Assembly (NCBI GenBank): GCA_964472395.1
Contig: CAYYMM010000084.1
Span: forward strand, 1-20,546
Source of the DNA: CALFER01 sp964472395
GTDB lineage: Bacteria > CSSED10-310 > CALFER01
Length of the DNA stretch: 20,546 bases
Direction: 5' to 3'
Below, piece after piece: positions 1 through 8,478 of this stretch; within the stretch, counting starts at the first letter, position 1; each line of letters opens with the position of its first letter. The translations under genes and the position numbers were made by a program. The notes under the pieces were generated by a model. It was not told where the DNA came from. It ran no database searches and saw nothing but the letters and a program-made list of their open reading frames with translations.

Positions 1-1
1 T

Positions 2-2551
2 CAGTTATTAGAGAAGATCGATCAGGGCGGCATGGCGGAGATTTACCGCGCCCGTCGCTCAGGCCCGCATGGTTTCGAAAAAATCGTAGCGATTAAGAAG
101 ATTCTGCCACACTTGGCGAACGATCAGGACTTCATCAACATGTTCTCATCGGAAGCTAAAGTCACCGCTCAACTCCAACATCCCAACATTGTTCAGATTC
201 ATGATTACGGCAAGGAAGCTGGGATTTATTATCTGGCCATGGAATACATCCATGGCTTGAATCTCAACGACCTGATGACTTTATTGTCAGACTCACAACA
301 AAAACTCTCTCTTCCTCAAATTTCATACATCATCCGACATGTCTGCGCTGCGCTTGAGTACGCTCATTTTTTAACCGATTTTCGAGGCCGTTCGCTGTCG
401 ATTGTCCATCGCGACATCAACCCGAAAAACATCATGATATCGTTTACAGGCGAGATCAAACTGATGGATTTCGGAATCGCTCTCGCGTCCACTCGCAGTT
501 TTCAAACTCTCGCTGACGGCATGATAAAAGGCAAGATCGCATATATCTCACCTGAACAAGTCAAATCGGAAGATCTCGATCATCGCTCCGATATTTTCTC
601 ACTCGGGATCGTCATGTATGAGCTTGTCACCGGTGTCCGCCCATTTCAATCCAATACCGATTTCGGAATTTTAAAGAAGATCGAACAGGCGATATTCGTT
701 CCGCCTGAGCAACTCGTATCCAACCTCCCCCAAGAATTCTCAAAAATCATCACTAAATGTCTCAACCGCGATAAGCGAAACCGATATTACTCAACCGGGG
801 ATATCCGGTTAGCACTCGAAAAAATCGATAATTCAAGTGGAGTGAGAACTGATCAATCTTCATTTCGGAAATTTCTGGAATCCGTTCTCGGGAAAGATGT
901 CGTCCACAGCCCACTGATAGGTCAGAATTCGTCGTTTTCTCCGGTTCAAAATGAAACCGGTGATTCTGACGATGTTCGTTGGGGAGATGAATCTGCTCAG
1001 ACTGTCATGATCGATCGATCGGAGCAGACGCGTTCCAAAACGAAGTCAAAACTTCTTCACGAACCGACTCGGATCATTCCTTCGTCGAATATCTTGACCT
1101 ATCCTCCACCCAAAAGTAAAACCAGGCCCTCAACGGACCCAGGAAAATCATCTGTTCCGAACAGCAGAGACGCAAACAAAGATTCGCCAATATCTCCCCC
1201 ATCTCTTCGATCAGAACCTCGACGGGTTGTTCAGGCAAGACCAGAACCTGAGATTCCGGAGGGGATTGTACCGGATCTCGATGATGATACCTTGTCGCAA
1301 GCAATGGGACCTTCCGAGCAAGTCCCGCGCGACCCACCTGTTTCCGATTCCGCGAGCATGTCATCTCCATCGAAGCAACGCAGGATATCGAACAGCGCTG
1401 AAAACCATTTTGAGTCGGATGCCTTGATTGAGGAGGATGAGGCGTTCTTCGATATTCCACCCACACGAGAACGGTCTCACTTCGGGTTGATCATCACCCT
1501 GGTGTTGATCATGATGTCTCTGGGAGGAGTCTTTTTTTTCGGTTGGGAAGGAATCCTCAAGATTCTGGGTTTGGCAGAGACGGAGTTTCATGCGGACATG
1601 ACTGTGAAGATTATCCCTGCCGATGCGACCATGCAGCTCGATTTTGTGGACCAGACCGAGCTCACAAAACCGATCAGTATCGCTTGGCCGTTTAACTCCA
1701 ATCATGGGGTCTTGATATCGCATCCCGATTACAAAGCTGTTTCGTTCAATCTGGTCACTCCTTCGGATTCGAAGGGTGAAGTAACAGTCAGTCCAGCAGA
1801 TACAACCGGTGTTTCAATTTCACAAGCCGATCGAAAAATTGCTCTCGATATCCATCTCATTCCGCAGTATCTGAAAGTTTCAGTCAAATCATCGCCGAAG
1901 GGAGCGAAGGTTTCCGTCAATGGCGTCGATACACAGAAAACGACTCCATTCGAGTTTCCGTTCGATGTCGACAGCGACTCTACGGTTCGATTCCAGAAAG
2001 ATGGATATGAACCTCTGGAAACCAGTTTTCGTCCCAATCCCGTCAAACCGGAAGCGGGGCTATCGGTTGAATTGAAGAAAGCGGTCGGAAGCGCTGCAGA
2101 GAAGGAACCGGGTGAACCGACTGCAGCGCCTGCCACAGGTCGGGTCATTGTAAAATCACCGTATCCAGTAACGATCGCCTCCTCCAAAGGAGTTCTTGCG
2201 TCGGCGGTGAAGGAAAAAACCATCGTTCTGCTCACAGGCAAGCAGACCCTAAAATTCACCAACCCGGATTATCATCTCGATTTGTCAAAAACCGTTCAGG
2301 TGACAGATTCTAAACCCGTAACGATCAATCTCGAACCACTTGGAAAAATGATCGTCGAGGCTGACCCTCCGGGATGCAAAGTGTACATCAACGATCACGA
2401 ACTCGGTGCGGCTCCGGGGCAGTATGAGCTGGCACCAGGATTATACAATGTCATATTCAAGTGGAATCAATGCGAGGCGACCGAGAGCCGTTGGGTCAAG
2501 GTGGTATCAGAACAGAACAAGAAAGTGCCGAAAGTGATGGGATGTAAATAA
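2..2551 (+). CDS. Membrane Ser/Thr protein kinase with C-terminal PEGA repeats (5'-partial)
   Basis: Eukaryotic-like Ser/Thr kinase that enters the window already in frame. The codons before the first ATG (base 32) encode QLLEKIDQGG, which runs into GMAEIYRA. This is the glycine-rich ATP loop, so ATG 32 is internal and the true start lies upstream. Counting from ATG 32, the ATP-anchoring Lys is about residue 22 (VAIKK), the catalytic loop HRDINPKN is at 126-133, DFG is at 146-148, and SPEQ replaces APE. A 210-residue Pro/Ser-rich linker follows, then one membrane span at about 483-505. Beyond the span lie PEGA-type beta repeats (about 612-680 and 770-835), predicted to be periplasmic. The kinase therefore sits inside the cell and the PEGA repeats outside. 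The stop overlaps the next start by one base (TAATG), implying coupled translation. The substrate is unknown. Kinase identity is certain; the PEGA assignment is by pattern. Confidence 0.93.
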   Translation, partial: QLLEKIDQGGMAEIYRARRSGPHGFEKIVAIKKILPHLANDQDFINMFSSEAKVTAQLQHPNIVQIHDYGKEAGIYYLAMEYIHGLNLNDLMTLLSDSQQKLSLPQISYIIRHVCAALEYAHFLTDFRGRSLSIVHRDINPKNIMISFTGEIKLMDFGIALASTRSFQTLADGMIKGKIAYISPEQVKSEDLDHRSDIFSLGIVMYELVTGVRPFQSNTDFGILKKIEQAIFVPPEQLVSNLPQEFSKIITKCLNRDKRNRYYSTGDIRLALEKIDNSSGVRTDQSSFRKFLESVLGKDVVHSPLIGQNSSFSPVQNETGDSDDVRWGDESAQTVMIDRSEQTRSKTKSKLLHEPTRIIPSSNILTYPPPKSKTRPSTDPGKSSVPNSRDANKDSPISPPSLRSEPRRVVQARPEPEIPEGIVPDLDDDTLSQAMGPSEQVPRDPPVSDSASMSSPSKQRRISNSAENHFESDALIEEDEAFFDIPPTRERSHFGLIITLVLIMMSLGGVFFFGWEGILKILGLAETEFHADMTVKIIPADATMQLDFVDQTELTKPISIAWPFNSNHGVLISHPDYKAVSFNLVTPSDSKGEVTVSPADTTGVSISQADRKIALDIHLIPQYLKVSVKSSPKGAKVSVNGVDTQKTTPFEFPFDVDSDSTVRFQKDGYEPLETSFRPNPVKPEAGLSVELKKAVGSAAEKEPGEPTAAPATGRVIVKSPYPVTIASSKGVLASAVKEKTIVLLTGKQTLKFTNPDYHLDLSKTVQVTDSKPVTINLEPLGKMIVEADPPGCKVYINDHELGAAPGQYELAPGLYNVIFKWNQCEATESRWVKVVSEQNKKVPKVMGCK

Positions 2552-4023
2552 TGCTCAGGTTTTTTAAACTCACGGGTCTCCTGATCTCAGGGTTAGCTTG
2601 TTTCTGCAGTCTGGCGTCCGCCGATCGGACACCATTGTCTGAGAAAGAACTCACCCGAGGCAGCTACCTTCTCGAGCAGGGCAATACCGATGAGGCTCTC
2701 AGACACCTCAAAAATATACCTCTGTCTTACCCCAAATCGAGCGAAGCACCGATATCGCTCAGGATTCTAGCAGAAATTTATTTGGACCGGGGCCAGTACG
2801 ACCAGGCCAAAACAGCGATAGATCGGGTGGTATCGGAGTATACGGAGCATGAAAACGCCGAATACCACACGCTGCTGAACCACTACATTTCGATGTTCAC
2901 TGGCGATGTTCGGGATGCGATAAACCGGAGGGTGCAGATCGAAGCCATTGTTTCGAAAACACCTTCCAGCCAAACCGCAACACTCGCCCGTGCCATCATG
3001 GTCAAACTCGCCATTGCCGATCGCGATCTTCCTCGAGCCGAACTGCTACTGACTCAGCTCCTTCTGCGGATTCGAAGCGGTGTTGTTTATCGTTGCGCGC
3101 TTGGTGATCTCGCGGTGCTGCGATTACTTCAGGACAACCCGGTTGAGGCCATGCTGGCAATCCAGCAGATTCGTGAATCGACGGAAGATGAGATGATTCG
3201 GGACCGGGCAGCAAAGGATCTGGATCGACTGAATCGGATTTATCTCGATCCTAGCTCGACTCTGATTCGAACTGCCGATTTTGAGTTTGCTGAGCATGGA
3301 TCGAAAGGCCCGGTCGACATTAACATCAATTCAAACGGCAAGCTGACCGTCCTCGACCGGAATCCGATCCAGATCACCTTCGATACCATAAAGTCTGGAG
3401 CTGGTGTATCGAAAAGCGTCCCGGAAAAGAGCACACGGCTGAACCTTGGATATGACGAAGCATTGCTGATCATTGCGGGCAATCACATCGTGTCGGATGA
3501 ATCCATTCTTTTCAGCAGCGCGTCTCATCCGATTCGAAATCTGGTCGATGCGATCTGGACGACTCCCGGCGAGTATTGGCTTCTCGATCGCTCCGCCGAC
3601 ACATTCTTCCGTTTCGATCGAAGCCGCCAAGCACTCGGTCCCGGACCAAAACTCAATCTGAGCGGGAAAGAGCATCTCGTTCGCAATCCGATCGGCGGGA
3701 CATGGCTAGTTCTTCCGTCTTCTGATGCCGTTTATCTCGTCAACACGCGGGGAACTGATATTCAGGAAATCAACTTGCAGATTCCGGACACTAAAAAAGT
3801 CGAACCGGTCGATATCGCCAGTGATTCACTCGGTCACCTCTATGTCCTTGACCGGAATCAGCATCTCGTGGTCGTCTATTCGCCTTCATTCAAGCGAATC
3901 AAGTCCTTCACTGTTGAGTCGCAGGAATTCAGGCTGAGGAGCCCGGTTGCACTCGCAGTCGATCCGCAAGGGAGATTTTACATTGCTGACCAGAAGTTCA
4001 AAGTCATTTACCAGTTCAAGTAG
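2551..4023 (+). CDS. Exported TPR and beta-propeller (NHL-like) protein
   Basis: Unnamed 490-residue protein. The N-terminus (MLRFFKLTGLLISGLACFCSLASA) is a signal peptide, probably cut after LASA. GLAC is a poor lipobox, so a lipid anchor is less likely. Residues about 30-220 are helical TPR-like repeats (GSYLLEQGNTDEALRHL; AEIYLDRGQYDQAKTAI). Residues about 235-490 have repeating beta blades of NHL/SMP-30 type, clearest near the C-terminus: DIASDSLGHLYVLDRNQHLV and ALAVDPQGRFYIADQKFKVI. The protein is predicted to be periplasmic and to bind protein partners through both halves. No catalytic residues are recognised. Its ATG overlaps the kinase stop, so it is probably made together with the kinase and may dock on the kinase's PEGA region. 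That link is inferred from the gene order. Confidence 0.85.
   Translation: MLRFFKLTGLLISGLACFCSLASADRTPLSEKELTRGSYLLEQGNTDEALRHLKNIPLSYPKSSEAPISLRILAEIYLDRGQYDQAKTAIDRVVSEYTEHENAEYHTLLNHYISMFTGDVRDAINRRVQIEAIVSKTPSSQTATLARAIMVKLAIADRDLPRAELLLTQLLLRIRSGVVYRCALGDLAVLRLLQDNPVEAMLAIQQIRESTEDEMIRDRAAKDLDRLNRIYLDPSSTLIRTADFEFAEHGSKGPVDININSNGKLTVLDRNPIQITFDTIKSGAGVSKSVPEKSTRLNLGYDEALLIIAGNHIVSDESILFSSASHPIRNLVDAIWTTPGEYWLLDRSADTFFRFDRSRQALGPGPKLNLSGKEHLVRNPIGGTWLVLPSSDAVYLVNTRGTDIQEINLQIPDTKKVEPVDIASDSLGHLYVLDRNQHLVVVYSPSFKRIKSFTVESQEFRLRSPVALAVDPQGRFYIADQKFKVIYQFK
3968..3974 (+). promoter_or_regulatory. Shine-Dalgarno AAGGGAG deciding a TTG start
   Basis: AAGGGAG lies 8 bases before TTG 3983, inside the 3' end of the upstream gene. 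It supports TTG 3983 as the start of the PEGA/PDZ gene. A competing GAGGAG at 3936-3941 precedes TTG 3947 by 5 bases. The downstream choice leaves a shorter, more typical signal peptide n-region. Confidence 0.55.
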
Positions 4024-6199
4024 CACATTCGTCATTTTCTTGCTTTTGTTTCTGAATATTGCATCATTGGCATACCCAGCTATCGCAGCAGATATCGTCG
4101 AGGAAGCGTTGCCTTCAGTTGTGACGATCGCCGAGATTGACCGGCAGATCACGCTGTTCGAAGGAAGACTGGTCGAAAAGAAGGCCGATAATGCCGAGGA
4201 GGATTTTGCCTCAATCCGAGGTATGATTGATCGGTTTTTACAAGAGAATCCCGGGATATCGAGCGATATCAGCAAGCAAGTGATCGCACTGCAGGATCGA
4301 ATTGACACGCTTGAAGGCGCATATTTTTTCTATCAGAACAAAAATGATGCCGCAAAAACCGCATTCAGAAATCTGTTGAAGCGATCTCCGCAGGCAACTC
4401 TTGATGGCAATGTCGCGACCCCCGCTTTAGCAGAATTTTTTGAGAATCTAAGGGAAAAACTGATCGGGTATGTCTCGATCAAATCAAATCCTGGAAATGC
4501 AGATGTCTATGCTGATGGTGTGTTGATCGGCAAAACGCCATTGATCGGAGCCTATATAGTCTCTGGGGAGATAGTATTCCGAGCGGAAAAGGAGGGGTAT
4601 TTTCCAGACGAGAAAAAAGCGACGATCAAACCGGGGAAGGAAACCTCCATCGAACTCAGCCTCCCGCCCAACTCGGGCTCATGCACCGTTCTGACCGTCC
4701 CGACAGATGTCTCGGTGTATCTCGACGGAAAACTGGTCGGAAAAACGAGTGGAAACCTCCCTGCCGATATGATCGAGAAAGTATCCCAAAGCAATCTGAA
4801 CCCGCTGGAAGCCTCAGCCCCGCTCATCATTGATTCCATCGCCATCGGCCAGCATGTCATCGAGTTCCAGAAATCCTGCTATAAATCCCTGAAATTCAAA
4901 GTCGACATCGACATCGGTGAGTTCTTCATGCCTCCGGTAAAACTCGAACCGAGTTACAGTAACTTCGAAATCCACTCCTCACCAGCTTCCGCCAATGTAT
5001 CGATCGAGGGTGATTTCGTGGGCCAGACCCCCGTCCGACAGGAACGCGGCTGTGCCGGGTTGCGTGAAGTCCGGATCGATCTCGGCACAACATCGAACTG
5101 GTTTGAACGCGTTGATTTCTCACCCGACAAGAAAACAACCATTCATGCCAGACCGCGTCCAACAGTCCTGGTGTTGGGTTGCGCAAATGTCGATCCCTCT
5201 GAACGAACAGAAGCGATTCACAGAATCGAGGGTTGGCTGATTCAATCCGGCCAATTCAATGTCATCAGCGGTGAAGAAGCACAGAAGTATCAGAATCGAG
5301 CAGCTGTCACCAGTTTTGTCGAAAAACTTTCAGCACCTTCCCTCTCTGCCATTCGTTCCTGGGAATCCATGACGAGTTCTCTTGGATTTGCTCTGAAAGA
5401 ATCCGGAGCTTCTCTGTACGCATTTGTGCGGCATTCCGATGTCAATTCCGAAGTACCAGGCACTCTGTTTTTGCTCCACCCAGCGCTTTCCACCCCGGAT
5501 CGTTTTTCAATTCCGTCCGGTCTTCCTGCAGAAAAAGCTCCGGACGAACTGATCCGATTTCTGCAACGCTTTCCTGTTGTGACCGAGTTTTACACAGGCT
5601 TGCACGTCGTTGACAGCTCATCAGGAATCATGATCGTCTCGATCGATCCGGAAGGACCTGCCGCGATTACGAGTCTCCAAACGGGGACGATCATTCGGGA
5701 GATCAACGGGCAACCTGTCGATTCAGTGCAGGCAATGAAACAGATCATCGGATCACGTTCAGGTAATGAAATCATGCTTGGATATACTGCCAGTGGAACA
5801 ACTGCCACCTTGCCGATCAAAGGCTATACCCGTCCGGTTATGATTCCTGCCGGAGATCCCAATTTCCCTTACAACTACTGCGTGGCGAAATTGACCGAAC
5901 AGGTTGTGTTTACCGATATCCGCGATGCAGCCTATTTGAATATAGGTCTTTGCTTCATTGCCAAAGGTTCTCCAAAGTCAGGACTTGATCTCGGACTCTC
6001 CCAGGCCAATCTCGGCGAGGGTGCCGGAATCAACGCCCATAGCGCATCATATCTGAAGGCTTGGGCTGCCTATCAGACGGGGTTGTATGAGATGTCTGAG
6101 GCGTATCTTAAGGATATCCCACCAGGAGCAAGTGGTCGTTTAATCGATGGGAATGGTCCATCAATCGACCTGCTTATCAAAAATGGCTTTAAGGATTAA
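3983..6199 (+). CDS. Exported PEGA-repeat and PDZ-domain protein
   Basis: About 738 residues from TTG 3983; TTG 3947 would add 12 more. The hydrophobic run FVIFLLLFLNIASLAYPAIAA is a signal peptide. A helical TPR-like segment follows (about 40-160). Three PEGA-type repeats come next: about 162-227 (YADGVLIGKTPLIG), 230-320 (VYLDGKLVGKTSG, with an insertion) and 325-389 (VSIEGDFVGQTPV). Residues about 393-530 begin VLVLGCANVD and resemble a TolB/CsgG-like alpha/beta domain; this is a weak call. A PDZ domain spans about 540-615 (GIMIVSIDPEGPAA, then GTIIREINGQPVDS). A helical tail follows. No serine-protease triad is seen, so the PDZ probably binds peptides rather than serving a protease in the same chain. 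The gene overlaps the propeller gene by 41 bases and is likely its periplasmic partner. Confidence 0.85.
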   Translation: MLTRSSKSFTSSSSTFVIFLLLFLNIASLAYPAIAADIVEEALPSVVTIAEIDRQITLFEGRLVEKKADNAEEDFASIRGMIDRFLQENPGISSDISKQVIALQDRIDTLEGAYFFYQNKNDAAKTAFRNLLKRSPQATLDGNVATPALAEFFENLREKLIGYVSIKSNPGNADVYADGVLIGKTPLIGAYIVSGEIVFRAEKEGYFPDEKKATIKPGKETSIELSLPPNSGSCTVLTVPTDVSVYLDGKLVGKTSGNLPADMIEKVSQSNLNPLEASAPLIIDSIAIGQHVIEFQKSCYKSLKFKVDIDIGEFFMPPVKLEPSYSNFEIHSSPASANVSIEGDFVGQTPVRQERGCAGLREVRIDLGTTSNWFERVDFSPDKKTTIHARPRPTVLVLGCANVDPSERTEAIHRIEGWLIQSGQFNVISGEEAQKYQNRAAVTSFVEKLSAPSLSAIRSWESMTSSLGFALKESGASLYAFVRHSDVNSEVPGTLFLLHPALSTPDRFSIPSGLPAEKAPDELIRFLQRFPVVTEFYTGLHVVDSSSGIMIVSIDPEGPAAITSLQTGTIIREINGQPVDSVQAMKQIIGSRSGNEIMLGYTASGTTATLPIKGYTRPVMIPAGDPNFPYNYCVAKLTEQVVFTDIRDAAYLNIGLCFIAKGSPKSGLDLGLSQANLGEGAGINAHSASYLKAWAAYQTGLYEMSEAYLKDIPPGASGRLIDGNGPSIDLLIKNGFKD

Positions 6200-6283
6200 T
6201 GCCGAAGGGGGGACTCGAACCCCCACAAGCTTGCGCTCACTAGACCCTGAACCTAGCGTGTCTGCCAATTCCACCACTTCGGC
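6200..6283 (-). tRNA. tRNA-Leu (anticodon CAG)
   Basis: Read on the minus strand, the 84-base cloverleaf starts GCCGAAG and ends CTTCGGC plus discriminator A, giving a perfect 7-bp acceptor stem. The D arm is GTGGAATTGGCAGACAC. The anticodon stem CTAGG/TCTAG closes a TTCAGGG loop, so the anticodon is CAG and the tRNA reads CUG. A long class II variable arm (TGAGC GCAA GCTTG) and a GGGGG TTCGAGT CCCCC T arm fit leucine. CCA is not encoded. The discriminator lies directly beside the TAA stop of the convergent PEGA/PDZ gene, with no spacer. Confidence 0.96.
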
Positions 6284-6296
6284 GTGAGCCACATGA

Positions 6297-6325
6297 ATCA
6301 TCATATCTGGAGGTGTCATTGTCAA
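6297..6325 (-). promoter_or_regulatory. Candidate promoter of tRNA-Leu
   Basis: On the minus strand, a perfect -35 TTGACA (6320-6325) is followed after 17 bases by GATGAT (6297-6302), a 4/6 match to the -10 consensus. The expected start is a few bases before the mature tRNA 5' end at 6283. The -35 lies inside the first codons of rnr and the element spans the rnr Shine-Dalgarno, so the two divergent genes share this DNA. A TATGAT also occurs, but only 14 bases from the -35. Confidence 0.6.
6309..6313 (+). promoter_or_regulatory. Shine-Dalgarno GGAGG deciding the rnr start
   Basis: GGAGG sits 5 bases before TTG 6319. The upstream in-frame GTG at 6313 overlaps the last G of this site and cannot use it, so TTG 6319 is the better start. 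Confidence 0.75.
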
Positions 6326-8478
6326 GAAAAAATCGCCAGGCAGACGCTGATGCTCTGCAGCGTGAAATTATCCATTATCTGAACAGTCGCCCAGACGGCG
6401 CTTCCGCACGTCAGATCCTCCGCGCTCTTAAAATTCCGGGACAGAAGCAGAATTCGTTCTGGAAATCACTCAATCAACTCAAGCAGGATCGTCAGATCAC
6501 TCAATCCTCCGGATCGCACTATACCACCCGTTCCTACTCTAAAAAACAAACTCGAACCGGCCTCTTCCATCGTAAAATCTCTGGATCCGGAGAGGTCATC
6601 CCATCCGATTCGGCGTATCGGATGACGCTGTCAAAAAGCGAAGCGTGTTTTCTGGTCGACGGGGATCTGGTCGAGGTTGTCTCCACCGATGCCTCAACAA
6701 AAGGAATTCCTCGAGGAATGTTCCGTTCGATACTGAAAAGGCGTGAGACTCCCATCGTGGGATACTACCGCCTGATTCGGGATGAACCGGCATTTGTTCC
6801 GCTCGATCCCAGGATCGCACAGACAATGCGCATTGCATCGCTTCCGGACGCACAACCAAATGATGTCATCTCGATCATTGTTCTGGATGATCGTACCGAT
6901 CCGGGATATCCAATCGCAGTTCCTCAAGCCACTTTCGGCCCCAGGGAGGCGTTTGGAGTTCAAACTTCCATTCTGACAGTCAAGCATCAGATTCGAGAAA
7001 ACTGGACGCAAAACGCTCTCGATGAAGCAGCCGCCTTCCCCGATATCACCATGGTCCGAGAACCGGAGGATCGCGAAGATCTGCGCGAAGAACTCGTGAT
7101 CACGGTCGATCCCGAGGACGCACGCGATTATGATGATGGATTGTCGCTCGAGATGAACTCTGACGGGTTTCTTCTGGGTGTTCACATCGCGGATGTAAGT
7201 CATTTTGTTCAACCCGGGTCTGCGATCGATAAAGAGGCCTATCTTCGCGGAACGAGTGTCTATTTGCCTGAACGTGCAATCCACATGCTCCCGGAAAGAC
7301 TTGCTGCCGATCTTTGTTCGCTGCGCCCTGACCTCGATCGCCTCGCTGTCACAGTCTGGATCCGTTTTTCGCCAGACGGAGAACGACTGGATTCACGCTG
7401 TTGTGAATCAGTCATTCGATCCAAAGCGCGTCTGACATATGCTGATTTTCAACGCTTCATAAACAACACGGATGACTCGACTGAACCGGTTTCCGTTCTT
7501 TGTAGAAATCTCAATCGGCTGTTTCTCATTCTTCAGAAACAGCGTGTATCCAGAGGTGTTCTCGATCTCGATATCCCTGAAACGCATTACCACTTCGATT
7601 CAGACGGAAGAATATCCGCCATCACACGCAAGGCACGTGGAAATGCTGAGCAGGCAATAGAAGAGTTCATGATCGCAGCGAATATCGTTGTCGCGGAAAA
7701 ACTGGACACCCTGGGTCTGCCGCATATCAAGCGCCACCACGAACCACCTGACCTTTCAACGATCCAGGAACTTAAAACCAATCTGACTCGCCTGGGAATC
7801 ATTCCTCCTTCTAATCCTCTGAATCCGGATCAGGTACGCGCCATGCTCTCTTCGATCGAATCCGATGCTGTTCGATCGGTCGCATCATATCTCATCCTCA
7901 GATCCATGAAACGAGCCGTATATACGACGCAGAACAGTGGCCATTATGGATTGGCACTGGATCAGTATACTCAGTTCACATCACCAATCCGACGATATCC
8001 GGATCTGCTCGTGCACCGATCGTTGAAGCATGCCATGCATCCTGAAAGTGAATGGAACCCAGACGCCAGCGAGTTGGAGTCGATGTCGAAATGGCTTTGT
8101 GAACGCGAGCGCAAGGCTCAGGAAACAGAGTGGGAGGCCCAGAAACTACAGAAAATCAGGTTTATTCAGCCGCGAATCGGAGATGTCTTTGAAGCATCCG
8201 TTACCCATATCGAGGAGTTCGGTGTGTTCGTAGAACTCGACGATCCCTTTGTTGAGGGGTGTATTCCGATATTCAAGATGGATCGAAGCCTGAAGATTGA
8301 CTACCGACGAGGCGTGATTGTGTCGAGAGATGGAATGATCCTTCGCGCCGGATCGCGTATCAAGGTTAGACTCGAAATGGCGGATTTAGACCGCTCATTA
8401 CTCGATTTCGCTTTCGTGCTTCCCGCTAGCGGAGCGTCCAAAAAGCTTCGCTCCGAGAATGCTGATTTCATACAGTAA
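6319..8478 (+). CDS. rnr: Ribonuclease R (RNB-family 3'-5' exoribonuclease)
   Basis: Processive 3'-5' exoribonuclease that degrades structured RNA. It has 719 residues, against about 813 in E. coli. Order: an N-terminal winged helix (about 10-75), a cold-shock-like region, the RNB catalytic domain with the acidic cluster DPEDARDYDD (about 265-275) and the motifs GVHIADVSHFV and QFTSPIRRYPD, and a C-terminal S1 domain (about 622-695, GDVFEASVTHIEEFGVFVEL). The lysine-rich tail of the E. coli enzyme is missing. The winged helix and S1 domain favour RNase R over RNase II. TTG 6319 was chosen because of the GGAGG before it. The last 81 bases overlap the 3' end of tatC on the other strand. Confidence 0.95.
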   Translation: MSRKNRQADADALQREIIHYLNSRPDGASARQILRALKIPGQKQNSFWKSLNQLKQDRQITQSSGSHYTTRSYSKKQTRTGLFHRKISGSGEVIPSDSAYRMTLSKSEACFLVDGDLVEVVSTDASTKGIPRGMFRSILKRRETPIVGYYRLIRDEPAFVPLDPRIAQTMRIASLPDAQPNDVISIIVLDDRTDPGYPIAVPQATFGPREAFGVQTSILTVKHQIRENWTQNALDEAAAFPDITMVREPEDREDLREELVITVDPEDARDYDDGLSLEMNSDGFLLGVHIADVSHFVQPGSAIDKEAYLRGTSVYLPERAIHMLPERLAADLCSLRPDLDRLAVTVWIRFSPDGERLDSRCCESVIRSKARLTYADFQRFINNTDDSTEPVSVLCRNLNRLFLILQKQRVSRGVLDLDIPETHYHFDSDGRISAITRKARGNAEQAIEEFMIAANIVVAEKLDTLGLPHIKRHHEPPDLSTIQELKTNLTRLGIIPPSNPLNPDQVRAMLSSIESDAVRSVASYLILRSMKRAVYTTQNSGHYGLALDQYTQFTSPIRRYPDLLVHRSLKHAMHPESEWNPDASELESMSKWLCERERKAQETEWEAQKLQKIRFIQPRIGDVFEASVTHIEEFGVFVELDDPFVEGCIPIFKMDRSLKIDYRRGVIVSRDGMILRAGSRIKVRLEMADLDRSLLDFAFVLPASGASKKLRSENADFIQ

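Noticed and set aside
1729..2262. Minus-strand open frame of 177 codons inside the kinase gene
   Set aside because: It is antisense to the PEGA repeats, has no Shine-Dalgarno and no protein-like pattern.
6694..7284. Minus-strand open frame of 196 codons inside rnr
   Set aside because: It lies wholly antisense to the conserved RNB domain and shows no recognisable motif or ribosome binding site; it is a shadow of the GATC-rich coding sequence.
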